Shown here: piece after piece, positions 22,558-33,778 of the stretch
How the letters are laid out: each line of letters begins with the position of its first letter
Numbering within the stretch: position 1 is the stretch's first letter
Assembly: GCA_036346275.1 (NCBI GenBank)
Contig: CM070722.1
Location: forward strand, 20,297,336 to 20,361,335
Direction: 5' to 3'
From: Otatea glauca
Taxonomy: Eukaryota > Streptophyta > Magnoliopsida > Poales > Poaceae
Length of the DNA stretch: 64,000 bases
The notes under the pieces: model-generated
Database searches by the model: none
Told to the model about the DNA's origin: nothing
Seen by the model: the letters and a program-made list of their open reading frames with translations, nothing else
Translations under genes and position numbers: made by a program

Positions 22558-24005
22558 CTTTGTTTATTTAAAAATTTTATTAAACATTTTAATAAAAGAC
22601 ACTCCTATTTTATGTCCCTTTTATAGACACATAGTGAGTATTCAAGATCCATATTCATCAAACACTAATGAGCTTTGGCATCACTGGTAGAAATTTAATG
22701 ACATAGGTAAGCAACACCTTTGCTAATTACATCTTATGTAACTCTTGTTTGTTGAGTATGAAAACAAGTAATGAATGCCTCCGTCAACTTGACTCATGGC
22801 CAGGTCAACCTGCCCCAAGAGCTCACATGAGGGAGGGAGCACTTCCCGTTTTCGGGTGCCAATTAAGAAACCTTCCTCTCGAAGATCTACCAACTGTGAG
22901 CTCAATTTTGAAGACTCGTCATTAGCCTCCCCTAACACACATATCATCAAACCAGATGGCCCTCCACCTTTCGCCTTTTTTCCTTCTAACAAACTACTTC
23001 TTTGCTCGACAAAGACATGCTACAAGTTGAACCCCAAGGGTGGACACCTTCGCCTTACTATGCTGTATCACCGATTCGGCTTTCACGTGGGACACAACAA
23101 AGGACTGAATCTCTATGTCAGATTTTCTCGCTACTTCTTTGGCTCCATAAATGCAATCTTGCAAGGCCAAATGAAAAACGTGATCTTTCTCTCAAAAGAA
23201 GGCAAATAGATACTTCTTATCGTTGTCTAGGATGTGCCCAATCAGTTTCACTATTCATTACATTGGCTCCAGGAGTTTGGACCTACTAAGGGGCCTTGGC
23301 CCAATCATTGCATGATGACCTTGCCATAGTTCTTGCCATCGATTGCCGCAAGGAGCTAGGACAACTACTGTCGGGGCAGTTGCTCTGGTGTTGGGGTAGA
23401 AGAAGATCCCTGAAATTTGTTTCTATTAATTAGATACAATAAAAAGTACATTCAGAAATCGAATAGGACATTTTTTTTACTTGAACCGAATAGGACATTA
23501 CCTAGGATTTCATCCCTAGTGAAGGAATGCAGAGAACAGTAGAAAGGAAGAAAGCATATTAGAAGACTAATGATGGGTGAAGAAGGCAGGAGAAGCCAAA
23601 GCTTAATTATACGAACCATCACGATAGAAGCTAAAGGTTACGTACTATAATAAACACAGTTCCTAAATACAACCGTCTATCATAAATAATTTTACTTATA
23701 AGAATGGTTGTGAGAACAAACCATCGGTGTCACACCCCAAATGGCAATGGGAACACAGCCGTATGTAATAAGTTGACTCATCACAGACGGCTACGTAATA
23801 CAAATCGTATGTGTTTCATCACAGATTGTTAAGATGTCTAAACTATCTGTGAAAATGATCTTGGTTTGATTATTATAGACGGTTTCTTAGAACGTCTGTG
23901 ATAATTTTAGCGTAATTTTCCCAAGACCTTCGCGAACTGATTTTCATTCAAATGCAAAAACTATCTAAGATGAGGCATCAGAAATGACCCTTTTATGTGG
24001 TAGTG
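22558..24005. repeat. Right part of the CACTA element, with unidentified interior
   Basis: The last 350 bp hold the subterminal repeats (for example ATCACAGACGG, ATCACAGATTG, AACGTCTGTGATA) and the terminal TGTGGTAGTG. Between 22558 and 22681 is AT-rich sequence of uncertain origin, possibly a remnant of Copia-1 leader or of the CACTA interior. A CACTGGTAGAAA motif at 22682 looks like another CACTA-type start but has no matching end. 23290-23640 shows nothing I recognise. Confidence 0.55.
22796..23289 (+). pseudogene. Unidentified coding-like stretch inside the CACTA element
   Basis: Two overlapping plus frames (22796-23209 and 23002-23289) are longer than their surroundings suggest. The first has FRVPIKKPSSRRSTNCELNF; the second has VEPQGWTPSPYYAVSPIRLS and later RQIDTSYRCLGCAQSV. 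They could be one protein joined by a frameshift near 23000. I recognise no domain. Position inside a CACTA element suggests a remnant of its own genes or a captured host fragment. Confidence 0.3.
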
Positions 24006-24108
24006 ACCATCTAAGAGCAATAACTGAGCTAACAAAAGAGAGCGATTTGATCATTTCTACACATACCTTGGTTGAAGCGTAAAATCCTAAATGGTCGTCT
24101 ATTCATAC

Positions 24109-24917
24109 TAGAGGTGGGCACTCGGGTCATGCTTTTTTGGGCCAGCCTAGGGCACGGCGGGCACGGCCCGATCCAAAGCCCGGCCCAGCACGAAATGGGT
24201 CGTGCTGTGCTGGCATGATACTATAGCACAGGCTGTGTCGGGCCCGAGAACCGGGCACAATGGGTGGCATGACCCGAAACAACACTGTAGCATAGACCGT
24301 GCAGGGCCCGATGACCCAGGGCATGAGAAAGAAGTCCAGCATAAAGGTCATCGACCCGCAGAGCATAAGCGCCATGGACACACCCAGCAGCATGGTCGCC
24401 CCCTGCCACTGACATCTGAGAGAGATGGGCAAGAGGGGAGAGAGAGCTGAGGCCTGAGGGAGATTGAGAGACGGTGTAAAAAGCTTCTCTCTCTCGCCTG
24501 TCTCTCTCAATCTCTCTCAGCTCCCTCTCACTAGTCTCTCTCAATCTCTCTCTCTCTCGCCCGTCTCTCTCAATCTCTCTTGCCTGTCTCCCTCTCTCTC
24601 TTTCTCGTCTATTGCCCCCTCTCTCACTTGTATTCAGCACATCCCCTAGCTCTCTGTAATTGTTCAAGAGTAAATGGATTTTAGTTCTTTTTTCCATGAT
24701 ATTTTTGTGGCCACTGCCTCAACTCCATACGTCTCCGGCTCCTTTCCTCTACTTTCAATATTGCAAATGGGTCGTGTCTGGACTCGGCGAAGGCGAGCCG
24801 GACCGTCACGGTATGGCATAGCAGGCACGATGGGCTGTCGCGGTCCGGCACAGTTCAGACACAAAGAACGATAAACCCGTACCGAGACAGCTTGGCACGG
24901 CATAATACCCACCTCTA
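24109..24917. mobile_element. Non-autonomous hAT-like DNA transposon, 809 bp
   Basis: The left end TAGAGGTGGGCA (24109) pairs with the right end read on the other strand, TAGAGGTGGGTA (24917). Flanking 8-mers are ATTCATAC (24101-24108) and AATCATAC (24918-24925), seven of eight matching, as hAT elements produce. The interior is rich in CGGGCACGGCCCG-like words typical of grass hAT non-autonomous elements. It contains a CT-rich simple repeat at about 24481-24640 (TCTCTCTCAATCTCTCTC). Open frames inside are products of this low-complexity sequence; no transposase is present. Confidence 0.8.
24481..24640. repeat. CT-rich simple repeat within the hAT-like element
   Basis: Imperfect TCTCTCTCAATCTCTCTC units with short interruptions over about 160 bp. 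It explains the long Arg/Glu-rich frame on the minus strand, which is not a gene. Confidence 0.85.
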
Positions 24918-24925
24918 AATCATAC

Positions 24926-25740
24926 CGGTGTGAATAATGTGTTTTGCGCGCATCCATGGCACATTAAATTCATGCTTTCATTGACATGTCAGTCGCCCGC
25001 TGCTGTTGTCCAACTATAGATCAACAGTATAAAAAAATGCAACTATAGATCAACGAAAGTATGCAAGCATGCAATAGAGGAGACGGCCCTCGCCGGTGTT
25101 GTACAAATTATACATTAACATAAGTAACCATAGTCATAGAGACATAGAGCTAGTATAGTACTACATAACAGAGGTCGGCTGCCAGTTTTGTATTAATTTC
25201 GACAAGTTTTTTTCCTTACAGTATTTTGACATGTTTGGTAGAACTTCGATATGTACTCTTGGATATAGGTTAATTGAAGTCTGTTTTGTTGAACCCATTG
25301 CCAGCTATCAAGAGCCAGAAATAAGATGGAAATGTTTTACAGTAGTTTTAATTTGTCTAGAGATCTGAGCACATCTAGTTACAATTATTCCACTGTTCAA
25401 GATCTAGTTAGTTGTTGCCTTGCAGCATTTGTTTGTCTTCTCCCACATATTATATAACCTAGAGGTGTACGTGCGTTTGTTTTAAGAGGATAGTTTTGTC
25501 ATTGTTTTGTTGTCCTTTTTGTAAGGGTTGCAAAGCTTGCAAGCTGTCACCGCTACGCATGTACCTCTCAAAGGCTACAATGATAGCTGTGATGTTCAGC
25601 AAATCGAGAGAAGAAAACATGAGAAAAATTGGATCATGTCCCTGAGACAAGAATAATAAGAGTACGGAGTATTAGTATTTTTTACATTGCTTTATTACAT
25701 TTAAGTTCCTTAGAAACTGTTGCAAATATAAGCATATTAA
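24926..25740. other. Unassigned AT-rich stretch
   Basis: About 0.8 kb between the hAT-like element and the Copia-2 LTR. A 63-residue minus frame (25650-25459) reads MSQGHDPIFLMFSSLDLLNI and AIIVAFERYMRSGDSLQALQ. It is not repeat-like in sequence, but I recognise no family and its length allows chance. No terminal repeats or LTR ends are visible. This is the best candidate in the window for non-transposon DNA. Confidence 0.35.
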
Positions 25741-26572
25741 TGATGAATTTATTCCGAAAATAAGCTATAACGATAATTGAAGATAGAACAGTGGAAACAG
25801 ATACTGGACAGAACATAGATGCGATTCGTATGCGTTACCGAGATGACGCGAAGGCGTGGTTGAATCGGTAGGATGTCGACGAAGATCAGTAGGCGATGTA
25901 GAGGAAAGCCAATCGTCGGTGAAGAAAAACAGCGAGCAGTCGCATGAAGACGCTTCTCAAAAACGTGATTTGTTCTCACCGGTGCAAGATCTCAAGGACG
26001 GACGTTTCGGAGACATGCTCTCCCAACAGTTGGTGCACGTCGGTGAAGGGACAGGGAAGATGAAGGCAACACAGTACTGAGGGAAGGCAAAAGGTTCAAG
26101 AGATATCTGATCTCTATTCTGCGTATATATAACAGAGAGAGAATCATGGAGCACAATATGAGTTGGTTACGGATACCGCGTAAAATCTACTCCACAATTC
26201 GAGTCAGTTACGGATTCGTTCGTGCAGTTAATACCACGTTAACGTAACTGTGTTGATTATTTAGTCCCACATTGCAAAAGAGAACTGTGTCTGGGCAGGC
26301 CATCTGACTCGATTTCACTATACCACTCACGCGCATGTCGCATACGCGTGCTGCCTGGCCTGGTGTGGCGATGCAAGCGAGCGCGCGCATGTGTTATCTT
26401 CTTGTTCTTCTCATGCTCAAGCATGGTAGAGGGAACTTATAAGGTGGTCTTCATCCACCTCCACTAGCAATGTGGGACTATTGAATTTTCACCTCTCTTC
26501 CACTTAATGGGCCTTTGGGATTTTTCAAGAATTATTTGTGAATTAATGGGCCTAGCCCAAATAATTTCAACA
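25741..26572 (-). repeat. 3' LTR of Copia-2
   Basis: In element sense it starts TGTTGAAATTATTTGGGC at 26572 and probably ends GGAATAAATTCATCA at 25741. The adjacent polypurine tract fixes the start. A TATA run, GTTATATATACGC on the minus strand, is at about 26133-26121. Two short minus-strand frames inside are not genes. The end is set by the TG...CA rule only. Confidence 0.75.
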
Positions 26573-26592
26573 ATCCCCCACCAAATCCCAGA
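26573..26592 (-). other. Polypurine tract of Copia-2
   Basis: Minus-strand GGGATTTGGTGGGGGAT directly before the LTR start TGTTGAAA, a well-known boundary of grass Copia elements. Confidence 0.8.
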
Positions 26593-27289
26593 GGTCACAT
26601 AGGTCTTTGCCTGTTCCAAAGTACTATTTTTATACCAGCTTTCGGTGACAATTGACTATGCCTTAAATTGCACCTAGACTTCAAGCTTCATTCATCTGCA
26701 GTTTGAACAATGGACTATGCCTTGAATTGCATGTTTTGCGTAGACAAGTTTCACTTAAAGCCCTGACTGATACTAGTTTGTCGACAGTCTACCTCTCAGG
26801 TGGAGCATATAAGTCATACTCCTTGGCCTCTTCATGAGCTTCTTAGAGAGTACCCACTTCTCACGGACTGCGACTAATAGTCGGACTCATAGTTGTGTTC
26901 GTTCAAGAATGTTTTCTGGGACAACATCTTTGTTTGTGTAAAAATCAACATAACACATTAAGACGGTAGTCAACCTGCATCACAGATTTTAAGAGTATGG
27001 CATCTTTCATGTAGTACGATGTAGAATGTACTCTTCTTCAGTTAATCCAACACTTGTTATTACCCAGGTACTAATTCACGGTATCTCCGATAACATAGCT
27101 TGGGTTACCACTGTGGCTAACTATTTGGTAGGTCTCATTCTCATCTCCCTACATGCACTATCTACCAAATTTTGTGATAGACCCTTTCTAAACGGATCTA
27201 ACAGATTCTTAGTAGTTTGAATGTAATCCAAAGCTATCACTCCGAAGTTTCTCAATTTCTTGACAGATTTCAGCCGTCTTTTTACGTGT

Positions 27290-27768
27290 CTTCAGGACCT
27301 CATATTATCCTTTGCACTGTTCACTTTCATGATAACCGTTTGATTATTACAGTTCATAAGGATAGCCGGTATCGGTTTTTCAACTATCGGTAAGTCCATC
27401 AAGAGCTCACGAAGCCATTCTGCTTTGACGGTGGTTGTATCCAATGCTGTGAGTTCTGCTTCTATGGTTGACTTCGTTAATATGGTCTATTTACAAGACC
27501 TCCATTAGACAGCAGCACCACCAAGAGTGAATACATACCCACTCGGGGCCTTGAGCTCATTAGCATCATATATCCAGTTAGAATCACTATATCCCTCAAG
27601 TACATCCGGATACCCAGTATAGTGAATTCCATAACTCGTAATACCTCTCAGATAATGCATTACTCTCTCAAGAGCACGCCAATGATCATGACCCAGATTA
27701 GAGACAACCAGGCTCAATTTACTGATAGCAAACGAGATATCACGCCTTATAGCGCTAGCTAAGTACAT
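27290..27768 (-). pseudogene. Copia-2 RNase H
   Basis: Frame 27768-27505 has MYLASAIRRDISFAISKLS, MHYLRGITSYGIHYTG and LEGYSDSNWIYDANELKAPS with the first Asp, ending in FTLGGAAV before a stop. Decayed sequence continues to about 27290 with LTALDTTTV and AEWLRELLMDLPI, then NNQTVI where the usual Asp is Asn. From 27289 down to 26593 is the 3' untranslated part, with no gene. Confidence 0.82.
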
Positions 27769-27813
27769 AAGTGAACCATTAATCTGAGAGTCTCTCAGTT
27801 GATCCCTAGTAAT

Positions 27814-28515
27814 TCATCGGTTCTTCTGAAGTATTAAACTAGCATCATAAAGTGTTGAAGAAAGCTTACTGTCCATATTGCTAAAACAGCTTAAGACCTT
27901 TTCCACGTAATGAGATTGCACAAGTGTAATCCCATCCTCACCTTTAATCAGCTTGATGTTCATAATTACATCAGCTTCTCTCAGATCAATCATATCAAAG
28001 CTTTGGGACAAAAACATCTTGACCTCATTAATCACATCAAGATTTGTTTCAAATATAAGTATGTCATCCACATACAAGCACAGAATAACTCCCTCACCCT
28101 CACCATAGCAGTAGTATACACATCTATCAACTTCGTTTACAGCAAATCCTTCAGATGTTAAACTTCTATCGAACTTATCATGCCATTGCTTGGGTGCTTG
28201 CTTAAGGCCAAACAAAGATTTTAGCAACTTACACACTTTGTTCTCTTGACCATTTACTACAAATCCATTAGGTTGTTCTGTATAGATTTCCTCATCTAAC
28301 TCTCCATTAAGGAAAGTTGTCTTAACATCCATTTGATGAATGAGAAGACCATTAGAGGCAGCCAAGGATAGTAGTACACGTATTGTGGTCAACCTAGCAA
28401 CAGGTGAATAAGTATCAAAGAAATTCTCGCCTTCTTTTTGGGTGTAACCCTTGGCCGCAAGACTGGCCTTGTACTTTTTAACAGTACCATCAGGCCTAAG
28501 CTTCTTTTTGAACAC
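27814..28515 (-). pseudogene. Copia-2 reverse transcriptase
   Basis: The frame has MFKKKLRPDGTVKKYKA, LAAKGYTQKEGENFFDTYSP, IHQMDVKTTFLNGELDEEIY and FGLKQAPKQWHDKF. The catalytic box LCLYVDDILIFETN is intact. It stops at 27814 just before RNase H. This is a recognisable Copia RT of nearly full length, starting after the fingers begin; the first 30 or so residues lie across a break at 28516-28614. Confidence 0.92.
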
Positions 28516-28614
28516 CCACTTGCATCCAACTAGTTTACAACCATAAGGATGATTTGTGATTTCCTAAGTTCTGTTAGCGAGAATGGATTCCATTTCACTA
28601 CAGACCGCATTCTT

Positions 28615-29015
28615 TCAGTAGTCTACATCAGGAGATGCATACGCTTCTGAAATGGTCTTGAGAACACCATCCATAAGGTACACAGTGAAATCATCACCAA
28701 AAGATTTTGTGGCCCTTTGTCTCTTGCTCCTTGTAGAAGCATCACTGTCATCCTCCTCAGGAGTTTGTTCATGTGTTTGTTCAAAATGCTCAATTGGTAT
28801 GGCAGATTCAGGAGTTGAATCACAAGCCTGACTCGAAATGCTATGCATATTCTTCATAGGAAATATATTCTCAAAAAACATTGTATCTCGAGACTCCATT
28901 ATCGTACCGACGTAAATGTCGGATATCTCAGATTTAACTACTAGAAACCTATAGGCAATACTGCAATGGGAATATCCCAGAAAGACACAATCAACAGTTT
29001 TAGGTCCAAATTTGC
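28615..29015 (-). pseudogene. Copia-2 integrase C-terminus and linker
   Basis: From 29015 down the frame reads KFGPKTVDCVFLGYSHCSIA, then YRFLVVKSEISDIYVG and the acidic linker QTPEEDDSDASTRSKRQRA. This is the Copia integrase end followed by the integrase-RT spacer. Residues upstream of 29015 in the same open frame come from the inserted solo LTR. The element's own upstream codons (reading K-T-R) resume at 32814, directly past the target duplication. Confidence 0.85.
29011..29015. repeat. Target site duplication TTTGC, left copy (right copy 32809-32813)
   Basis: Identical 5-mers flank the solo LTR. Removing the LTR and one copy joins the Copia-2 integrase frame across the site. Confidence 0.95.
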
Positions 29016-32000
29016 TGTCGCGCCCGAAATTTGAATTCCGAACACCTTGTGTGATACACCAGTCCAGGATCACGCTGGTGCTCACATATACAACAGAGAT
29101 GAATACCATCACACATACACAGCGAAAAAATAACGATAATGTATTAAATTCAAATTAAACTGTTAAAACCTTAAGGTCAGCCTTACAATATTAGGCCACG
29201 CAGGGCTGAGTTCAGAGTAAATAAATAATAGCAGCGAAATTATAAAATTATTCGTGGCGCCTCAGTTTGCCACAGGCAACTGACTGGGCCTTCCCCTTAG
29301 TTAGCCGGGTCGTCATTCTTCTACTCCTCATACGCTTGCGGTTCTTCATCTTCTGATATTGTGATTATGGAGGGGTGAGTACATTGGTACTCAACAAGCT
29401 ATGCACAGAATGCAACCTAATATGCTACATGCCAGGCTTATTCCAATGGAATGGCTTAAAGGTTAATTTGCAATAAACAACATTTAACAAGTAACATAGG
29501 TAGATTCAAAAGCGTTAAAAAACAAGTAGAATTAATAAGAACTTTTCCGAAGTTACGTAAAAGCATTTCCACATCCTAATCCATATTTCCATCAACTTCA
29601 TCTTTAACCCAACCACATTTTTAATAAAGTCTAACCCTTGTTGTAATCCCGAGCAATGTCCAATACCGTGGACACGGCTATTCGAATAGTTTGTACACTC
29701 GCAGAGGTTATACACTTTACCCACACGATATAGTTAAACACCACACAAAGTAGTAACCATAACAAAGTCTTTCTCAAACTTCTATCCTCGCATGCGTTCT
29801 CTCAAGATAGTCCCCACTGTCCCTTCCCTTTTGCGGAGCGGAAGTACAGGGCTAACGTATACCGTTGAAGAGATGTAAGACCGATCCGTAAACACTACAC
29901 CCTTCTTTCCACATCCACACTACAAAAACCACCGAGGTCTCACATGCTAAGACTTTGAATCATACTCAACTAGGTCTCATCCCATACCGACATGTGGTTG
30001 TATGTTAGGCCCAGTTCAAAGGCTTGCAAGGTTAAGTCCTTAGGTTGACCGTGGCAAGAATACCCAAAGTTCACAAAACCAAATTCAACAACATCACTCC
30101 CATGTGCCACATCTGGCCCTCCATTAATCACTTGCCACTTGCCACAGTCTAAATTATTTTACCACCCTGGTTGGTTACGATGCACCGTGTGCCATCAATA
30201 ACATCAACACACGGGTCACATTCTCAAAATGTCTTTCATAGTTCATTAGTCAATATTTCATCTTTCCCATGAAACAGTGTCAATGAAGCGTACCGCTTGG
30301 CTAAGTATACCTACTTCGTTCTAACCATTTCCCGTTGGTGACTAGTATTGACCAATTTAATAGTTTCCATCTTAGGGTGACAATGAATTTATGGCATACA
30401 AATACTAGGAACAAGGAATCGATAACAAGCGGTGATTTAACTAAACCCAAATTACTTTAAAGCTTTTATAAATTAATGAGCATGCATAATTTAAATCAAC
30501 ATAATATTTAAAAACATTAGGAGCAAGATGGTCAAAGCATAACTTGCCTTCGTAAAGCAGCGAGTCTTGGTCTAGGCCTTGGTCTGGAGCTTGATCCTCG
30601 AAATCCGCATCCTCACAAAGCTCGACATCTACGCGTAACAGATAAAGAACCAAATAAACACGCAAAACAACGTACAAACACACATTCAGAAAATACCACA
30701 AATCAAACTAATTCGTAGCTTTATAAAAACTTCCAGATATTTAATTTAGCATTTTCTAAGATTTATAAAATTTATTTTGACATTTTTGGAAATATAGTTT
30801 AAGAGCTACAAAATTCGTAAGTTTGGGCTTTCCGTGAATATTTTAATAGTATAAATTTATTTATAAAATTTCAGTAACATTATGGTAGCTAGGTGTTGAA
30901 TTTTACTCATTTAAAAATTTGTCGCATGCAGTTTGGAGCTAAAACGAATTTGTAACGAAAAAGACAAATTCGCGATTGTGGAAACATTCATGTACAACTA
31001 ACGATTCGGCTGAATGCATGCATGGTACTATTCATCATATATATGCGTATTCTTCAAGCGTTTCTTGACTTGTTGGCTTGGCTGAGAGAGAGAGAGAAGA
31101 AAATCGGCGGTCACGATCAACAAAGGGCGCGAACGATTGGCGGATCGGTCGTGGTAACGGCCAAAGCGACAATAAGAATTGGCGGCACGATGCTATAAAA
31201 CTTCTCTAATAGAGGGGATCGGCTACGTGATTGAGAGACGGATGCTGAGTTATGCTTTGCTACCATGTATGCTCTGTGCCCTTCTTCATGCAGGTTCTTC
31301 AGCTGGCTTGTCCACACGAGACTAATGGACAAAGATGGATTGGCTTGGTAAGCTTACATGAAACTGAGAGAGAGTAGTAGAGGCATGCGACCAAACAAGC
31401 GGCAGCAGCCAGGTGAGCAGCGCTGGTCGGCCGAAGGCGAAGCCGCTGGATCTGGTGGCGGCGGCGAATGGCAAGGAAGGAAACAGCCAGGACATAGAGG
31501 TAGACAAAATTCAGTGAAACTAGTTACCCCGCTTCTCAGGGAAGAAGGGAGAACCGGACTGTACTAGGCCAGCAGTCGGCCAGATACGCGGTCGGTGGCG
31601 CGAGCCTAGACGGCACAGGGGAAGATGACACCAAAGACAACGGCGCACGCAGACGAGACCAATAGATCAAGATAGCATCACCAAAATACATATATGCATA
31701 CATGTATACAACCCAATATATATATGTATACATATGTTCTAACCTCTAGTATATATATATATATACTTGCATGTGGCCTAACATATACGTAGATATGCAT
31801 TCGTACTAACATGTACATATAAACATGCATTTAGCCTGATATGCGTGTTTACTTGCATACATACCCCATATGTATACATTTACGCGAACTGCACTGGCGC
31901 TCTACGTACTAACGTAACTACATGTACAAGCACTCGCCCTAGCATATATATGTATATATACTCGTGTACGTACTAACATATATATGTAAACATGCATATT

Positions 32001-32808
32001 CGTCCGTCTATCCAGAGAACGCAAATCTCACCTCAACCGAGCAGCACCGACCGTCGAGTGCAAAAGGAGGCGAGGCCGAAGACAATCAGCGGCAACAGCG
32101 CAGATCGACGAGAGTGAAAGGAGACAACCAAGCGGCATTCAGCCAGGCAGCATCCAAGCCAAGAGAGGAAGACAGAGATGCGTGGAAATGTGAGGAGAAA
32201 GCCAAGATCTTGAGGATGAGAAACAACAACTTAAAGGAGAAATTAAGAGGTGATTAAGGACTGATAACGGAAAGAAAAGGAAACGGCAGAAGAAACGGCT
32301 GGGAGGAGCAATTCATGCGTATAGATTGAATGATTCCATTCATTACGTGGCTGTCGGTTCAATTCCGAATTTGAATAGTGCTGAGTCAAACACGTTTAAG
32401 ATAAATTAGCCAAAGGGCTCTAAAAATCTTGGAAAAATCCTATAAATTACTAGGGAATATTTGGAACCTAGCAAAGTTGGTTTCGTGATTTTTCAATATA
32501 TAGATTTTCCGCGAAAATTCCTTCAGTAAGTTAGACACTTGTACCGATTTTTATAAAATCAACAACTTAATTTATAGATCAAGTTTTTGAAATATTTGAA
32601 AGGAACATTCTTGTTTTTCAAATGTCATTATTTTAAACTAAATTTTGAAATTTTATGTGCACGTGACACACATGATCCTTATTTTATATGATTAATTCAA
32701 TAAAGCTTAAATTCGGTTTAACTCCAAAAATTCCAAATACATTCTCAAAAATTTCTAATAATTCAAGAATGCCATAAATATACTAAAAGCAAATTTTGGA
32801 ACGTTACA
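29016..32808 (-). repeat. Solo LTR (Del/Tekay-type, 3793 bp) inserted in Copia-2
   Basis: In element sense it starts TGTAACGTTCCAAAATTTGC at 32808 and ends GGGCGCGACA at 29016. It is flanked by the perfect 5-bp duplication TTTGC at 29011-29015 and 32809-32813. It shares with the Del-3 LTR the start, a CCGTGGACACGGCTATTCGAA-like block (near 29665) and the end block around GATCACGCTGGTGC. No internal region remains, so the full element was removed by LTR-LTR recombination. The long AT/RY-rich tract at 31690-32000 is described separately. No gene is present; small frames at 30441-32257 are noise. Confidence 0.92.
31690..32000. repeat. Alternating purine-pyrimidine tract in the solo LTR
   Basis: About 300 bp dominated by words such as ATATGCATACATGTATACA, TATATATATATATA, TACGTA and CATGCAT. 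It is not a clean microsatellite. Confidence 0.75.
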
Positions 32809-32813
32809 TTTGC

Positions 32814-33778
32814 GCGTCTTTATTATCGGCATATTGACTTTCGCGAAGCAGCCCCTAAGTGTGCAAGTAAGATAGTGATGGTTTTCTTCCTTCCCATCCC
32901 TCATATGGAGTTACCTCACTATTTTTAGTTGAAACTCTATTTAGGACATGACTCGAGGTCAACAAGGCCTCCCCCCATCATGCCTTAGATAATCTCGCAG
33001 TGTCCAACATGGCATTAACCAGGTCAGTTAAGGTGCGGTTCTTCCTTTCGGCAACCCGTTAGATTGGGGCGAATAGGGAGGTATCCTCTCATGAATGATA
33101 CCATGATCTACACAGTATTGGGAGAATTCATTGGAGAAATACACTCCACCACGATCCGACCTAACTCTTTTGATTTTTCTTTTCCGTTGATTCTCAACTT
33201 CTGCCTTATAGATTTTAAAGTAGCTTAAAGCCTCATCTTTTGTTTTTAAGAGATACACATAGCAAAATCTAGTCACATCATCAATTAAAGTCATGAAGTA
33301 TCCTTTTCCACCATTCGTCAACATACCATTCATCTCACAAATATATGAATGTACGAGTTCTAATGGTGCCAAGTTTTTTTCCTTAGCTGCCTTATGAGTC
33401 TTACGAGGTTGCTTAGTCTGCACACAACTTTGGCACTTAGAACCTTTGACAATGGAAAATTTCGGAATTAATTTCCTACTAGAAAGTCGAGACATAGAAC
33501 CAAAATTAAGATGACATAGTTGTGAGTGCCAAACACTTGCCTCACTACCAATAACATTGTCACAAAGATGATTCACAAATTTACTATAGACGTTGTCAAG
33601 GGAAAAATGGAACAAGCCTCCGCTGTCGTAGCCTTTACCAATAAATAGTCTGTACTTTGATATGACTACTTTATTTGACTCAAACACCAACTTATACCCT
33701 TCTCTTCAAAGAAGAGAACTTGTTGATTGAAGGGACATGCTAAACGTTCCTTAGCCACACATTCTTTCCCAAAGTAAG
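32814..33778 (-). pseudogene. Copia-2 pre-integrase and integrase core
   Basis: Frame 33690-33028 has the zinc-binding HSQLCHLNFGSMSRLS and CQSCVQTKQPRKTH, then the core with LVHSYICEMNG, LIDDVTRFCYVYLLKTKDE, RVRSDRGGVYFSNEF (second Asp) and IPPYSPQSNGLPKGR. The place of the first Asp reads HSYICE, so it is lost. The Glu region is also altered (NGLPKGR). Upstream, 33691-33778 carries a short decayed piece (YFGKECVAKERL) leading to the missing protease. Downstream to 32814 the frame continues with changes to the solo LTR junction. Confidence 0.88.

Larger units (their letters stand above)
9733..24005. mobile_element. CACTA (CMC/EnSpm) DNA transposon, heavily interrupted
   Basis: The left end starts CACTACCACACAAAA at 9733. 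The right end, on the opposite strand from 24005, starts CACTACCACATAAAA, giving an imperfect 15-bp terminal inverted repeat with one mismatch. Both subterminal regions (9733-10030 and about 23660-23920) carry many copies in both orientations of a motif like ATCACAGATGGTT and CGTCTGTGATA, the typical CACTA subterminal binding repeats. The flanking triplets are AGC (9730-9732) and ACC (24006-24008), two of three matching the 3-bp duplication expected. The interior is occupied by LTR elements. No transposase domain could be recognised, so it is probably non-autonomous or deleted. Confidence 0.75.
25741..33778 (-). mobile_element. Copia-2: Ty1/Copia LTR retrotransposon, split by a solo LTR and cut by LARD-1
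   Basis: Minus-strand element: pre-integrase and integrase core (33690-33028), integrase end and linker (29112-28615), RT (28515-27814), RNase H (27768 to about 27290) and 3' LTR (25741-26572). Integrase before RT marks Copia. A 3793-bp solo LTR sits at 29016-32808 within the integrase region. LARD-1 is inserted at 33779, so gag, protease and the 5' LTR should lie beyond the right edge of the window. All frames have stops. Confidence 0.88.

Noticed and set aside
22682..22700. CACTGGTAGAAA as the start of a second CACTA transposon
   Set aside because: No matching inverted end or 3-bp duplication found; the right end at 24005 pairs better with 9733.
24127..24697. Long Glu/Arg-rich minus-strand frame with repeated RERE sequence
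   Set aside because: Product of the CT-rich simple repeat within the hAT-like element.
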